From JBBIQS01 sp037442205 (GTDB lineage: Bacteria > Myxococcota > Myxococcia > Myxococcales > UBA5297), in contig JBBIQS010000088.1 of the NCBI GenBank assembly GCA_037442205.1, positions 1 through 32,303 of the forward strand: 32,303 bases of DNA. The letters are read 5' to 3'. A program made the position numbers and the translations under genes. Position 1 is the first letter of the stretch. The number at the start of each line of letters is the position of its first letter. A model generated the notes under the pieces. That model searched no databases, was not told the DNA's origin, and saw only the letters and a list, made by a program, of their open reading frames with translations. Shown piece after piece: positions 21,970 through 30,706 of this stretch.

Positions 21970-23883
21970 TCAGGGCTTGGCGACGGTCTCGAGCCTGGCC
22001 AGCGCGTCCTTGGCGGCGCGGTGGCCGGGGTCGATGGCCAGTGCCGCCTTGTAGGCCTCGGCGGCCTCGGCCTTCTTCCCCTGAGCCTCGAGGATCTGGC
22101 CCATGGCGTAGCGCGGCTCAGCGAAGCCGGAATCGAGCTCGCCGGCCTTCTGCATCGCCTTGACCGCCTTGTCGAACTGCCCGACGCGGAAGAGCGCCGC
22201 GCCGAGGTAGTAGTGACCGTGGACGTGGCGAGGGTCGCGCGCCAGCGCCGCGTTGAGCTCGGCGATGGCCCGCTTGCTGTCGTCCTTGGTGTGGTAGCAG
22301 TTGCCCAGCTCGACCCGGGCATCGACGTTGGCCGGGTCGGCCTTCAGCGCCGCCTCCAGCGCCGGGATCGCCCTATCCACCTCGCCCCGGCGCGCCGCGA
22401 CGATGCCCAGCTTGGCCGCCGCCTCGCCGCTGGCCGGGAACCTGGCCCGCACCTTCTCGTAGGCCGCCGACGCCGCGTCGTACTCGCCGCGGGCCAGCTG
22501 CAGATCGCCCAGGCGCAGCCCGTAGTGCTCGTTGTCCGGGTCGAGCGCGATGGCCTTCTGGTATTCGGTCTGGGCCTGCGTTCCCACGCGCTTGGCCGCC
22601 AGCGCCTCGGCAAAATCGAAGTGCGCCGCAGCGCTGGCCTGCCCGAGCCGCTCCTCGGTGGCCAGCCGCTTGCGGAAAAGCTCCACCGCTCCGGCGAAAT
22701 CGCCGGCGTCGAGCAGCGCCTGCCCCAGCGCCGCCTGCCCGGCAGCGTCGTCGGGAGTCAGCTCCACCGCCGCCTTCAGTTCGGACTTGCCCTTCTCCAG
22801 CTCGCCGGTCTCGAGGAAGGCCTGGGCCAGCAGCTTGTGGGCCTCGACATCCTTGGGCCGGCGCTCGACCACGTCCTTGAGTAGCCCCAGCGCCTTGGCC
22901 GGCTGCCGCTGCTTGAGCATCACCTCGGCCAGCGACAGCTTGGCGCTCACCGACTCCGGCCGCAACTTGAGCGCCTTCTCAAACTGCGCCGTCGCCAGCG
23001 CGTTCTTGCCCAGGTTGAAGTAGACCAGCCCCAGGTTGAAGCAGGCGTCGCCGTAGTCGCTCTTGAGCGCCACCGCGCGCTTGAACTCGGAGAGCGCTCC
23101 GCCCTGGTCCTTCTTGTCCATCAGCGCCACGCCCAGGTTGTTGTGGGCCTCGGCGTGCTTGGGATCGATGGCCAGCGCCTTCTGGTAGCTCGACACCGCA
23201 GCGTCGAGCCGGCCCTGCTTGTAGTAGACGAGGCCCAGGTTGTAGACGGCGTCGGCGTCCTCGGGGGCCATCGCGGCGGCCTTGGTCAGCTCGGCCACCG
23301 CGTCGTCGAGCTGGTTCAGGTCGGCCTGCACCTTGCCCAGGTTGATTCGCGCCTCGACGAAGCTGGGATCGGTGTCCACCGCCTCGCGGTACGACTGGCG
23401 GGCCTCGACCGTCTTGCCGGCCCGCTCCAGCGCCTCTCCCAGGTTGTAGAGCAGCGCCGCGGTGACCGACTTCTGCTCCTTGGGCGCGAGCTTGAGCGCC
23501 TCGCGCAGCTGGGCCGCGGCGCCGGCGCTGTCCTGGCTGCTGCGCAGGAAGCTGGCGTAGGCCGCGCGCACCTGCACCGAGTCCGGCGACTCCTTGGCCA
23601 TCGCCTGGAAGACGTCGGCGGCCGCCTTGAGCTCGCCGGCCGAAGCCAGCGCCCCGGCCCAGGCCATCTTGGCCCCCACCGACGGCTCGAGCCGGTCGGC
23701 CTCGCGGAACTGGGCCGCCGCCTCCGCCGGCTTGCCCGCCGACAACAGCGACATCCCCAGCACCAGCCGGGAATGGGAATCCTCGGGCTCGGCCTTGACC
23801 TGGGCCTCGGCCGCCTTGACCGCCTCTTCCTTCTCCGGGGCCGCGGCACTCAGCAGGGCGGCCATCACCAGCGCGATGTGCAT
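21970..23883 (-). CDS. Secreted TPR-repeat protein (GltC-like position)
   Basis: This 637-residue protein has a short signal peptide (MHIALVMAALLSAAA) followed by TPR repeats almost throughout, with the W-LG-Y-A-A-P pattern: for example ADAVYNLGLVYYKQGRLDAA, AEAHNNLGVALMDKKDQGGA and DACFNLGLVYFNLGKNALA. I estimate about 15 units. It is probably a periplasmic scaffold. By size and neighbours it resembles GltC/NfsC, the TPR protein of the Glt and Nfs complexes, but TPR proteins are hard to assign by sequence. GGAGGG precedes the ATG; the open frame extends further upstream without a start signal, through the preceding genes. The gap from the preceding gene is 14 bases. Confidence 0.88.
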   Translation of the reverse strand: MHIALVMAALLSAAAPEKEEAVKAAEAQVKAEPEDSHSRLVLGMSLLSAGKPAEAAAQFREADRLEPSVGAKMAWAGALASAGELKAAADVFQAMAKESPDSVQVRAAYASFLRSSQDSAGAAAQLREALKLAPKEQKSVTAALLYNLGEALERAGKTVEARQSYREAVDTDPSFVEARINLGKVQADLNQLDDAVAELTKAAAMAPEDADAVYNLGLVYYKQGRLDAAVSSYQKALAIDPKHAEAHNNLGVALMDKKDQGGALSEFKRAVALKSDYGDACFNLGLVYFNLGKNALATAQFEKALKLRPESVSAKLSLAEVMLKQRQPAKALGLLKDVVERRPKDVEAHKLLAQAFLETGELEKGKSELKAAVELTPDDAAGQAALGQALLDAGDFAGAVELFRKRLATEERLGQASAAAHFDFAEALAAKRVGTQAQTEYQKAIALDPDNEHYGLRLGDLQLARGEYDAASAAYEKVRARFPASGEAAAKLGIVAARRGEVDRAIPALEAALKADPANVDARVELGNCYHTKDDSKRAIAELNAALARDPRHVHGHYYLGAALFRVGQFDKAVKAMQKAGELDSGFAEPRYAMGQILEAQGKKAEAAEAYKAALAIDPGHRAAKDALARLETVAKP

Positions 23884-23897
23884 GGTCTTCGCCCTCC

Positions 23898-24533
23898 TTA
23901 TTGGACCCAGGGGCTCCCCTGCCCGCCGCCGGTGCGCTGCGCCAGGTCGCGGCGAGTGGTCATCCAGCCACCGCGCAGCTTCTCGGCCTCGGCCTTGGCC
24001 TTGTCGGCGTCGGCGCCGGCCTGCTTCACCCGCTCCTCGGCCTGCAGGACGGCCTTGTCGAAGGCCGCCAGCTCGATCTTCTCGGCGCCCAGGACGTTGG
24101 CCTTCTTCACCGCCTTGGCCTTGACCCGCTCCAGCCGCGCCCGCGCCGCCTCCAGCTTGGCCTTCTCCAGCGACAGCAGCTCGAACTGCACGTCGGTCCA
24201 CAGGTCGAGGAACTCGCGCCGCTCGCGCGACTCCTTGAGCGACAGCTGCGCCACCTCGAGCTGCTTCTTGTCCTTGCCCTGCGAAACCTGGTCGAGGACG
24301 TCCTTGGCCTCCTGGATGCGGTCGGCCGAGCGCCGGTACTGCTCGCGGGCGTCGAGGGCGCGCGCCCCCTGCTCGTCGACGGCGTCCACCGCCACGAACA
24401 TCTCGTTCTCGGCCTCGATCAGGTCGAGCTTGACCTCCAGCGGCAACAGGGCCACCGAGCGGCTCTCGACGGTGGCGGTGGCGCAGCCGGAGGCGGCGAG
24501 GAGGAGGGCGAGGAGCGGGAGGCGCGGGCGCAT
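23898..24533 (-). CDS. Coiled-coil lipoprotein in the envelope operon
   Basis: I do not recognise the family. The 211-residue protein has a clear lipoprotein signal (LLAASGC, Cys17). Most of the remainder, about residues 38-195, is one long charged helix with heptads (AENEMFVAVDAVDEQGARAL, LSLKESRERREFLDLW, KAKLEAARARLERVKAKA, KAVLQAEERVKQAGADADKA), like a coiled-coil spacer. A hydrophilic end (TGGGQGSPWVQ) follows. The ATG is preceded by GAGAGGA. It lies 18 bases after the previous lipoprotein gene and 14 before the TPR gene, so it is surely part of the same transcript. A role as a periplasmic spacer from the outer membrane is an inference. Confidence 0.85.
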   Translation of the reverse strand: MRPRLPLLALLLAASGCATATVESRSVALLPLEVKLDLIEAENEMFVAVDAVDEQGARALDAREQYRRSADRIQEAKDVLDQVSQGKDKKQLEVAQLSLKESRERREFLDLWTDVQFELLSLEKAKLEAARARLERVKAKAVKKANVLGAEKIELAAFDKAVLQAEERVKQAGADADKAKAEAEKLRGGWMTTRRDLAQRTGGGQGSPWVQ

Positions 24534-24551
24534 GAGGATTTTCCTCTCCAC

Positions 24552-25055
24552 TTAGTTGGCGGCCACCACCGACTTGACGGTGAAGGAGCCGTAGGCAGTG
24601 CGGCCCTTGCCGGCGTCGCCACCGTCTCCGAAGAAGACGTGGAAGGTGCCGCTGGCCGGCTTTTCGACATCGGGCGACTGGTCGAAGGTGATCGCCCCGC
24701 TGACCACCGGGGCATAGGCGTGCACCGGGTCGTTGACCACCGAGCGCACCGCCTCGGCCTTGCGGTTGCCGTCGAGGTCGGGCGCCAGGTCGAACGGGAC
24801 GTTGGGCTGAACGCTGGTCAGGTGGACCACCAGCCGCAAGACGATGTCGCGCCCGGGCTGATCGGCGGTGCCGGTCTTGGTGAAGTAGGAGATCGAAACC
24901 GCGGTGTCGCCGCGGGCCACCTCCACCTCCTGGAAGCCCAGGGTGACCACCTCGACCAGCGAGCCCTCGAGGGAGTTGGCGCGCCCGCAACTGCCCAGCG
25001 CCGCCGCCGCGGCCAGCATCACAGGCCAGTGGAGGCGGCGAAAGGTCAGCGGCAT
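24552..25055 (-). CDS. Small beta-rich lipoprotein in the envelope operon (GltK-like position)
   Basis: This 167-residue lipoprotein (LGSC, Cys23) has a mature domain made of alternating strands (SLVEVVTLGFQEVEVARG, IVLRLVVHLTSVQ, VVSGAITFDQS, GTFHVFFGDGG, GSFTVKSV), suggesting a beta-sandwich. I do not recognise a family. The start overlaps the end of the 1125-residue TPR gene by 10 bases, which implies coupling. An outer-membrane lipoprotein, GltK, belongs to the Myxococcus Glt complex, and this one has a comparable place, but I cannot claim homology. Upstream, the ribosome site is weak (AGCGG); the start is set by the signal peptide. Confidence 0.83.
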   Translation of the reverse strand: MPLTFRRLHWPVMLAAAAALGSCGRANSLEGSLVEVVTLGFQEVEVARGDTAVSISYFTKTGTADQPGRDIVLRLVVHLTSVQPNVPFDLAPDLDGNRKAEAVRSVVNDPVHAYAPVVSGAITFDQSPDVEKPASGTFHVFFGDGGDAGKGRTAYGSFTVKSVVAAN

Positions 25056-28000
25056 GCCTGGTACCCGCTGTCGACGTCGGCGCCCGCGGGCGTCCCCTTG
25101 AGCTTCTTCAGCTCGTCCTTGGCGCCGTCGGAGTCGCCCCAGCGGCAGCGCACCGCCGCCAGGTTGGCCCGGGCCTTCTCGTCGCGGCCGTCGAGCTCGA
25201 CCGCGCGCTTGAGTTCCTGCGCCGCGGCGATCGGCTCGCCCAGCCTGAGCAAGGCGAAGCCCAGCCCGGAGTGACCGGCGCCGCGGTTGTCGTCGACCTC
25301 GACCAGCCGCTGGAACACCAGCCGCGCCCGCCGCAGATCGCCCGACTCCAGGTAGGCCCGCCCCAGCTTCTCCAGCGCCACCAGATCGCCGCCGTCCTTG
25401 GCCAGCGCCTCGCGCAGCGGGGCCAGGACCTCGGGCGCGGGCGGCGCGCCGCTCGGCGAGACCGGGATCTTGGGGTCGATCTCCTTGCGCGTGACGCAGC
25501 CCAGGGCGAAGGGAGTGAGGACCTCGAGCTCGCGGGCGCGCTTGACGCAGGCGTCGAACATGTCGGCGCTGTTGGTCTTCAGCTCGTTGGCCTGCTTGGC
25601 GAGCGCGGCCTTGAACTGCGCCTTCTCCTTTTCCTTGAGGCCAGCCGGCTCGGGGACCTGCTCCAGCGTCTCGGAGAGCGCGCCGATCGCGCGGCCCAGC
25701 CGGTACATGCCGGCCACCGCCCAGTCGCCGCCCAGCTGCGCGGCGCTGGTGTAGGCCTGCTGCAGCTGCGACAGCAGGTTGGCCTTGGCCTCCAGCTGCT
25801 CCGGGCCAAGGGTCTCGAACTTCTTGTAGATGGCCTCGCCCCACAGGAAGTAGAGGCGAGCCAGCCCGGCCATCTGGCCAGGATCGGCGCTGGCGGCCGC
25901 CGAGGACTGCACCCCGCGCCCCGCGGCGATCAGCGCCTGCTCCGCCTGCTCCGACTTGCCCTGCTCGAGCAGCGATTCGCCCAGCACCGCCGCCGCCCGC
26001 GCCAGGCCCGGGTTGGCGGCCAGCGCAGCCTGGGCCGCGGCCTGGGCGCCGGGGAAGTCCTTGGCGCCCAACTTGAGCTCGGCGACCTTGGCCATCAGCT
26101 CCGGCCGCTTCGAGGAGGCGTAGGCCTTCTCCAGATCGGCGATCGCCCTGGCCACGTCGCCCAGCATCTGCCGCAGGGTGGCGGCGTTCTCCAGCGCCTC
26201 CAGCGCCTTGGGGTCGCCGTTGAAGGCCTGGAACATCGACTCGAAGCGATCGGCGGTCTGGTCGAAGTCGCCGATCTCGAGGGAGAAGCGGGCCAGGGTC
26301 AGCACCGCGCCGGCGGCCGACGGCGACTTGGGATAGCGGGCGATGATCTTCTGGGCGATCTCGTTGACCGACTTGAGCTCGCGCTTGGCGACCGCGGTGG
26401 TGAAGGCGGTCATGAGCGCCTTCTCGGCGACGTCGGTGTTGGCGCGGGCCGGGTCGTCGGCGATCTTGATCAGGCGCTGGATGGCGTCGGAGTCGCCGGT
26501 GTCGGTGGCGATGACCGCCTCGGACAGCTCCTCGGTCTTGGCGGAGGCGAGGATTCCCTTGATCTCCTCCTTCACCGACGCCGGCAGCGCAGCGGCCAGC
26601 AGCTTGGTGCCGGTGTCGCCCAGCGCTTTGTAGTTCTTGAGGTTGTGGAAGCAGTCCAGCGACAGGTGCGCCGCCGGGATCGCGTCGGGGTCGGAGGGAT
26701 AGTCGGTGGCGAAGGCCAGGAACAGCTCGCCGGCGTTCTGGTAGTCGCCCTCGTCGTAGGCGGCGCGCGCCATGTTGAACTTCACCTTCGCGGCCCGCTC
26801 CGACTTCGGGTAGGTCTTCACGTAGAAGGCGCCCAGCTGGCGGATGCCGAAGCGGCTGTCGGTGCGATCGAAGTAGCTGAGCCGATCCGGGTTCTTCAGC
26901 GCCGACTGGAAGCCGACCAGCGAGCTGTAAAGCACCGCCTCGCGCTCGGGCCCGTCGAGCTTCTTGGCCACCTCCTCGAACTGCCGCCCGGCCTCGGCGA
27001 AGCGGCCGGCGTTGAAGAGCGAGTCGGCCCGGTTGCGCATCATCGCCAGTTGGTACTTGGCGTTGCGGAACAGCGACAGGTAGGCCTCGTAGCTGTCGGC
27101 GGCCTCGGAGTAGAGCCGCTTGATCTCGCGATCCTCGCCGGCCCGGCCCTCGCGCTTCTGGGCCTCCATCTGCAGGTTGGTCGAGAGGTCGCGGGCCCAG
27201 ATCTCGACGTCGTCGAGCAGTTCCTTGCGCTCCTTCTCGCTCAGGTGCGAGTCGACCCGCGCCCGCGCTCCCACCCGCACGATCGCCCGCACGTCCTCGG
27301 CCCGCGGCAGGATCTTGCCCTTGGCCGCCTTGAGGGTCTCGTAGAGCCGCGCCGCCCGGTCCGGGTCGCGCTCGAAGTCGCGGCTCATCACCAACAGCTT
27401 GCGGTAGGCCGGGACCGCGTTGTCGTACTCCTGTTTGATGAAGTAGCGGTTGCCCAGCTTCTCCAGCACCATCTCCAGCGAGCTGGGGCTGTCGCACAGC
27501 GACTCGAAGTACTCGAGGGCTCCCTTGGCCGGCCGCGACTCGGTGTAGCTGTAGACCAGGTCAGACAGCGCCAGCCCCTTGACCTGCAGCGCCTTGGAGA
27601 CGTCGGCGCCCTCTGCAATGGGGCTCTTGGCGGCGGCCTCGAAGTACTTCACCGCCTTGCCGTGCTCGCTGCGATTGATCCACACCCAGCCCATCTTGTA
27701 GCGGGCCAGGTCGTGGGCCGGGCCGGCCGGGGTGTCGAGGACCTTGAGGTAGTAGTGCTCGGCGTCGTCGAGGTGGCCCTGCTGGTTGAACCAGTAGTCG
27801 GCGACGATCAGCAGCGACTCGGCCACCAGCGCGCTCTTGGGGTTCTTCTGCACCAGCTCGTGGTAGAGCCGCAGCGCGCACTTGTCGGTGATCCGCGAGC
27901 CGTCCTTGTCGTCCTCGTACTCGCCGGCCTTGCAGGTGCCCGCCTTGTCGCCGGGGCCGTTGCCCTTGCAGTTGCACTCGTACTGGCCCAGCTCGCGGTA

Positions 28001-28423
28001 CTCGTGAGCGGTGAAGAAGCGGACCTTGTCGTTCTCCTTGTAGTCGGGGAACTCGCGGACGATGCGCTCGTAGAGGCTGACCGCCTTCTGCTTGAGCAGG
28101 CTGACGTCGGGCACCACCAGCGAGCCGGACTTGCCCGACTCGTCGTGCAGCTCGCGCTCCAGGTTGAAGCGGTAGCGGCTCTTCTCCACGTACAGCTCGG
28201 CCTCGCGGAAGATCAGGTCGGGCAGGTAGGGCGCCGAGCGGCTCTGGGCGATCAGCCGCTCGGTGACGCCGATCGAGCGGTCGACCTTGATCAGGTCGCG
28301 GCGCAGCTTGGCGATCAGCTCGGCGCGCTCCTCGGCGCGGTTGGAGGGCTTGAAGAGCTTCTCCACCGGCGCGGCGGTGGCGCAGCCCAGGGAGAGAAGG
28401 CTGACCAGGAGGAGGCGCCTCAT
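25046..28423 (-). CDS. Large TPR-repeat lipoprotein (GltD/AgmU-like)
   Basis: This 1125-residue protein begins with a probable lipoprotein signal (LSLGC, Cys14) and consists of TPR and similar helical repeats (for example SLYERIVREFPDYKENDKVR, DLARYKMGWVWINRSEHGKA, QEYDNAVPAYRKLL, YPKSERAAKVKFNMARAAYD and DNRGAGHSGLGFALL). A Cys-containing insert (Cys150, 152, 164, 182) interrupts an early repeat. AgmU (GltD) of Myxococcus xanthus is a TPR protein of about 1200 residues in the gliding complex, and this gene sits next to a similar set of neighbours. I therefore call it GltD-like, at moderate certainty; sequence identity was not tested. GGAGG lies 8 bases before the ATG, and the start overlaps the upstream stop (ATGA). 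Confidence 0.88.
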   Translation of the reverse strand: MRRLLLVSLLSLGCATAAPVEKLFKPSNRAEERAELIAKLRRDLIKVDRSIGVTERLIAQSRSAPYLPDLIFREAELYVEKSRYRFNLERELHDESGKSGSLVVPDVSLLKQKAVSLYERIVREFPDYKENDKVRFFTAHEYRELGQYECNCKGNGPGDKAGTCKAGEYEDDKDGSRITDKCALRLYHELVQKNPKSALVAESLLIVADYWFNQQGHLDDAEHYYLKVLDTPAGPAHDLARYKMGWVWINRSEHGKAVKYFEAAAKSPIAEGADVSKALQVKGLALSDLVYSYTESRPAKGALEYFESLCDSPSSLEMVLEKLGNRYFIKQEYDNAVPAYRKLLVMSRDFERDPDRAARLYETLKAAKGKILPRAEDVRAIVRVGARARVDSHLSEKERKELLDDVEIWARDLSTNLQMEAQKREGRAGEDREIKRLYSEAADSYEAYLSLFRNAKYQLAMMRNRADSLFNAGRFAEAGRQFEEVAKKLDGPEREAVLYSSLVGFQSALKNPDRLSYFDRTDSRFGIRQLGAFYVKTYPKSERAAKVKFNMARAAYDEGDYQNAGELFLAFATDYPSDPDAIPAAHLSLDCFHNLKNYKALGDTGTKLLAAALPASVKEEIKGILASAKTEELSEAVIATDTGDSDAIQRLIKIADDPARANTDVAEKALMTAFTTAVAKRELKSVNEIAQKIIARYPKSPSAAGAVLTLARFSLEIGDFDQTADRFESMFQAFNGDPKALEALENAATLRQMLGDVARAIADLEKAYASSKRPELMAKVAELKLGAKDFPGAQAAAQAALAANPGLARAAAVLGESLLEQGKSEQAEQALIAAGRGVQSSAAASADPGQMAGLARLYFLWGEAIYKKFETLGPEQLEAKANLLSQLQQAYTSAAQLGGDWAVAGMYRLGRAIGALSETLEQVPEPAGLKEKEKAQFKAALAKQANELKTNSADMFDACVKRARELEVLTPFALGCVTRKEIDPKIPVSPSGAPPAPEVLAPLREALAKDGGDLVALEKLGRAYLESGDLRRARLVFQRLVEVDDNRGAGHSGLGFALLRLGEPIAAAQELKRAVELDGRDEKARANLAAVRCRWGDSDGAKDELKKLKGTPAGADVDSGYQACR

Positions 28424-30024
28424 TTGTCGGCCTCCACCGCCCGGCAGCGGCTGGGCAGCAGCATGCGGAAGTCCTTGAGCTCGTCGTTCCAGTACTCGCC
28501 GTCGTACTCGTAGGCCACGTCGGCGGGGTCGAGCGGCTCGTCCTTGAGGGCCAGCTTGGCCTGGGCGGTGCCCTTCTTGATGCGCTTGTAGAGGTCCAGG
28601 CCGACCTCGTAGTCGAGCAGCCGCACCTGCTCCTCGTCGCGCAGCAGCCGGTCGGCGGCGGCGATCAGCGCCTTCTGCATCAGCGCCTCGCGCTGGCGCA
28701 CCGCTTCGGACAGCGCCCGCGTGTAGAGCTGGCGCAACATCAGCGTCAGCCCGCTCTTGTCGAAGCGGCTGGCGAAGTTGTCGACCAGGTCCTTCTCCCG
28801 GGTCATCGTCTCCACCAGGTCGCCGGCGCGCTTGGTGGTCGGGTCGATCTGCAACGCCGCGCCGAGCAGCCGGGGGTCGCCCTTCAGCTCGCCGCGCTCG
28901 CGGATCAGGGTCAGCGCGGCGTTGTAGCGGCGGCTGAAGCCGCGGGCGGCGCGCTTGGCGGGCAGGAAGTGGCAGCGGTCCTTGAAGATGAGCCCGGCCA
29001 GCACGTACTTCTCAGGCAGGAACAGCTCGCGGAAGCTGGGGGCCTCCAGCGCCAGCAGCAGGCCCATCGCCCGCGGCGCATCACCGGTGCGGTAGTAGGT
29101 CCAGGCCTTCTCCAGGTAGAGCTGGCCGCGCCCGGGATCGAGCTCGGGAAGATCGACGCTGTCGTAGGCGAGGTGCGCCTGCTCGTACTGGCCGCGCTCG
29201 TAGTAGAGGCGGGCGGCGGCGATGCGGGCGTCGTTGCGCACCACCCGCGGCGCCTGCTCGTCGGCGGCCAGCGCCTCGAAGTCGGCCAGCGCCGAGTCGG
29301 CGTCGGAGTCGTGCGACAGCTTGTGCAGCGCCTTCACCAGCTTGGCCCGCGCCGCGTAGTGGCCGGGCGGCAGCTTGTCGAAGTAGTTCCAGGCCCAGCG
29401 CAGCTGCCCGTCCTTGTAGGCGGTCAGGCCTTTGTGGAAGGCGACGTAGTCGGCCACCGACCCGGAGATGAAGCCGAAGTCGGTGACGTAGAGGACCTCG
29501 CGCTCCACCAGCTCGGAGTCGTAGGGGGCGTTCTCGGTCAGCTTCTCCAATGCCGCCAACGCCACCGGCAGCAATTCCGAGCGGGTGCGGGTCTTGGCCA
29601 CCGAGGAGAAGTAGACCACCGCCGCGTGAGAGAAGCCGAGCTGGGCCAGGTCCTCGGCCAGGAAGTACTCGGCCCACTCGTAGTTGTCGGCGGTGCGGGC
29701 CGAGCCGCGCAGGAAGGCGTAGAACAGCGGCGCCGCCTCGCGGAACCGGCCGGCGTGGTGGGCGGCCAGCGCCTTGTCGAAGTCCTCGGGGGTGGCCGGC
29801 ACCGGCTCCTCGACCTTGGCCTCCTCCGGCTTGGGCTCGTCCCTGGCGGCGTCCTTGTCCGCCTTGGGATCAGACTTGGGATTGGCCTTGGCCGCGTCCT
29901 TGGCGTCGGCCTTCGGCTCGGGCTTGACGGCGGGCGCCGCCTTCTCGGCCGAGTAGGCCGGGCGGGAGGTCAGCAGCAGGGCGCAGCAGGCGCCGAGGGC
30001 AGCGAAGAGACGCATGGCGGTCAC
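28420..30024 (-). CDS. Secreted helical-repeat protein (GltE/AglT-like)
   Basis: This 534-residue protein has a signal peptide (LFAALGACCALLLTSRPAYSA is the hydrophobic stretch, shown in two parts: ALGACCALLL and TSRPAYSA). A low-complexity linker rich in Lys, Ala, Asp and Pro follows (about 27-75), then helical repeats of TPR type (FDKALAAHHAGRFREAAPLF, LRWAWNYFDKLPPGHYAARA, YERGQYEQAHLAYDSVDL). It is likely periplasmic. AglT/GltE of Myxococcus is a TPR protein of similar size beside AgmU, which matches the order here. The GTG start is preferred because GGGAG lies 8 bases upstream; an ATG three codons later is the alternative. It overlaps the next gene by four bases and follows the barrel gene by 9. 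Confidence 0.85.
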   Translation of the reverse strand: MTAMRLFAALGACCALLLTSRPAYSAEKAAPAVKPEPKADAKDAAKANPKSDPKADKDAARDEPKPEEAKVEEPVPATPEDFDKALAAHHAGRFREAAPLFYAFLRGSARTADNYEWAEYFLAEDLAQLGFSHAAVVYFSSVAKTRTRSELLPVALAALEKLTENAPYDSELVEREVLYVTDFGFISGSVADYVAFHKGLTAYKDGQLRWAWNYFDKLPPGHYAARAKLVKALHKLSHDSDADSALADFEALAADEQAPRVVRNDARIAAARLYYERGQYEQAHLAYDSVDLPELDPGRGQLYLEKAWTYYRTGDAPRAMGLLLALEAPSFRELFLPEKYVLAGLIFKDRCHFLPAKRAARGFSRRYNAALTLIRERGELKGDPRLLGAALQIDPTTKRAGDLVETMTREKDLVDNFASRFDKSGLTLMLRQLYTRALSEAVRQREALMQKALIAAADRLLRDEEQVRLLDYEVGLDLYKRIKKGTAQAKLALKDEPLDPADVAYEYDGEYWNDELKDFRMLLPSRCRAVEADK

Positions 30025-30033
30025 GGTCGCTCC

Positions 30034-30654
30034 CTAGTCGGTGCCGCCGAGGTTGAGGGAGAAGCCGAGGGTCATCTCGACCGCCTGGATCTTTGCCGGC
30101 AGGAAGAAGTTGTAGCGCGCATCCAGGCGCAGCGAGACCGACTCGGAGAGGAAGACCCGCGCTCCCAGCCCCAGCTGCGGTCCGGCCTTGAAGGAGTCGG
30201 TGAACCAGGCCCCGGTGGCCCCGGCGGTGCCGAAGATCTCGGCGTGCAGCACCCGCTCGTTGAGCATCGAGAACTTGCCGTAGAGCGGGGTGTACATCAC
30301 CGCGCTGGAGAGCATCAGCTGGATCTGCTCGAAGCGGGTGGGCGCGAAGCCCAGGTCGACCAGCTGCTTGCGCAGCGAGGTGCCAATTCCCCAGGAGTAG
30401 GAGCCGCGCACCACTTCCCAGGCCAGGGTGTCGGAGAAGTGGAAGGTGTAGCTGCCGGCCGGGCCGAGGCCTTTGTAGAAGGCGTCGAGGGGCAGCAGGC
30501 TGGCGGCGGCGTAGATCTCGTGATCCATGCGGAACTTGCGCCGCTGCACGGCGGCCAGCCGGCCGGGCTGCTCTACCGCCTCGTCGGCGGCGGCGGGCAT
30601 CGGCAGCGCGGTCAGCACCGCCCAGCCCAGCAGTACGAGGATTTTCGCTCTCAC
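30034..30654 (-). CDS. Outer-membrane beta-barrel protein (myxobacterial type)
   Basis: This 206-residue protein has a Sec signal (VLTALPMPAAA, cut before DEAVEQ) and a barrel-like mature part: YTFHFSDTLAWEVVRGSYSW, VMYTPLYGKFSML, AEIFGTAGATGAWF, GPQLGLGARVFLSESVSLRL, DARYNFFL and MTLGFSLNLGG. This pattern (HEIYAAASLLPLDAFYKG, GKFSMLNERVLHAEIF) resembles the outer-membrane beta-barrel family found next to AgmX/PglI-domain genes in myxobacteria. It should sit in the outer membrane. The GTG start has GAGGAG upstream. It lies 52 bases after the TonB-like gene and 9 before the GltE-like gene. Whether it equals GltF or another barrel of the complex is unsure. Confidence 0.85.
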   Translation of the reverse strand: MRAKILVLLGWAVLTALPMPAAADEAVEQPGRLAAVQRRKFRMDHEIYAAASLLPLDAFYKGLGPAGSYTFHFSDTLAWEVVRGSYSWGIGTSLRKQLVDLGFAPTRFEQIQLMLSSAVMYTPLYGKFSMLNERVLHAEIFGTAGATGAWFTDSFKAGPQLGLGARVFLSESVSLRLDARYNFFLPAKIQAVEMTLGFSLNLGGTD

Positions 30655-30706
30655 TGGTGCTCCTCTTGCGCCGCCGGCGGCCTTGGCAGCCGCCGACGCG
30701 CCACGG

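Noticed and set aside
21970..24990. A continuous minus-strand open frame much longer than the TPR gene
   Set aside because: The part before 23883 lies over two well-supported lipoprotein genes in another frame, has no domain pattern and no start signal; the TPR gene has its own ATG, ribosome site and signal peptide at 23883.
25271..28513. Plus-strand open frame of over 1000 codons opposite the large TPR gene
   Set aside because: It is a shadow of the GC-rich codon pattern. It has no recognisable domain, and the minus strand shows signal peptide, TPR repeats and overlaps with its neighbours.
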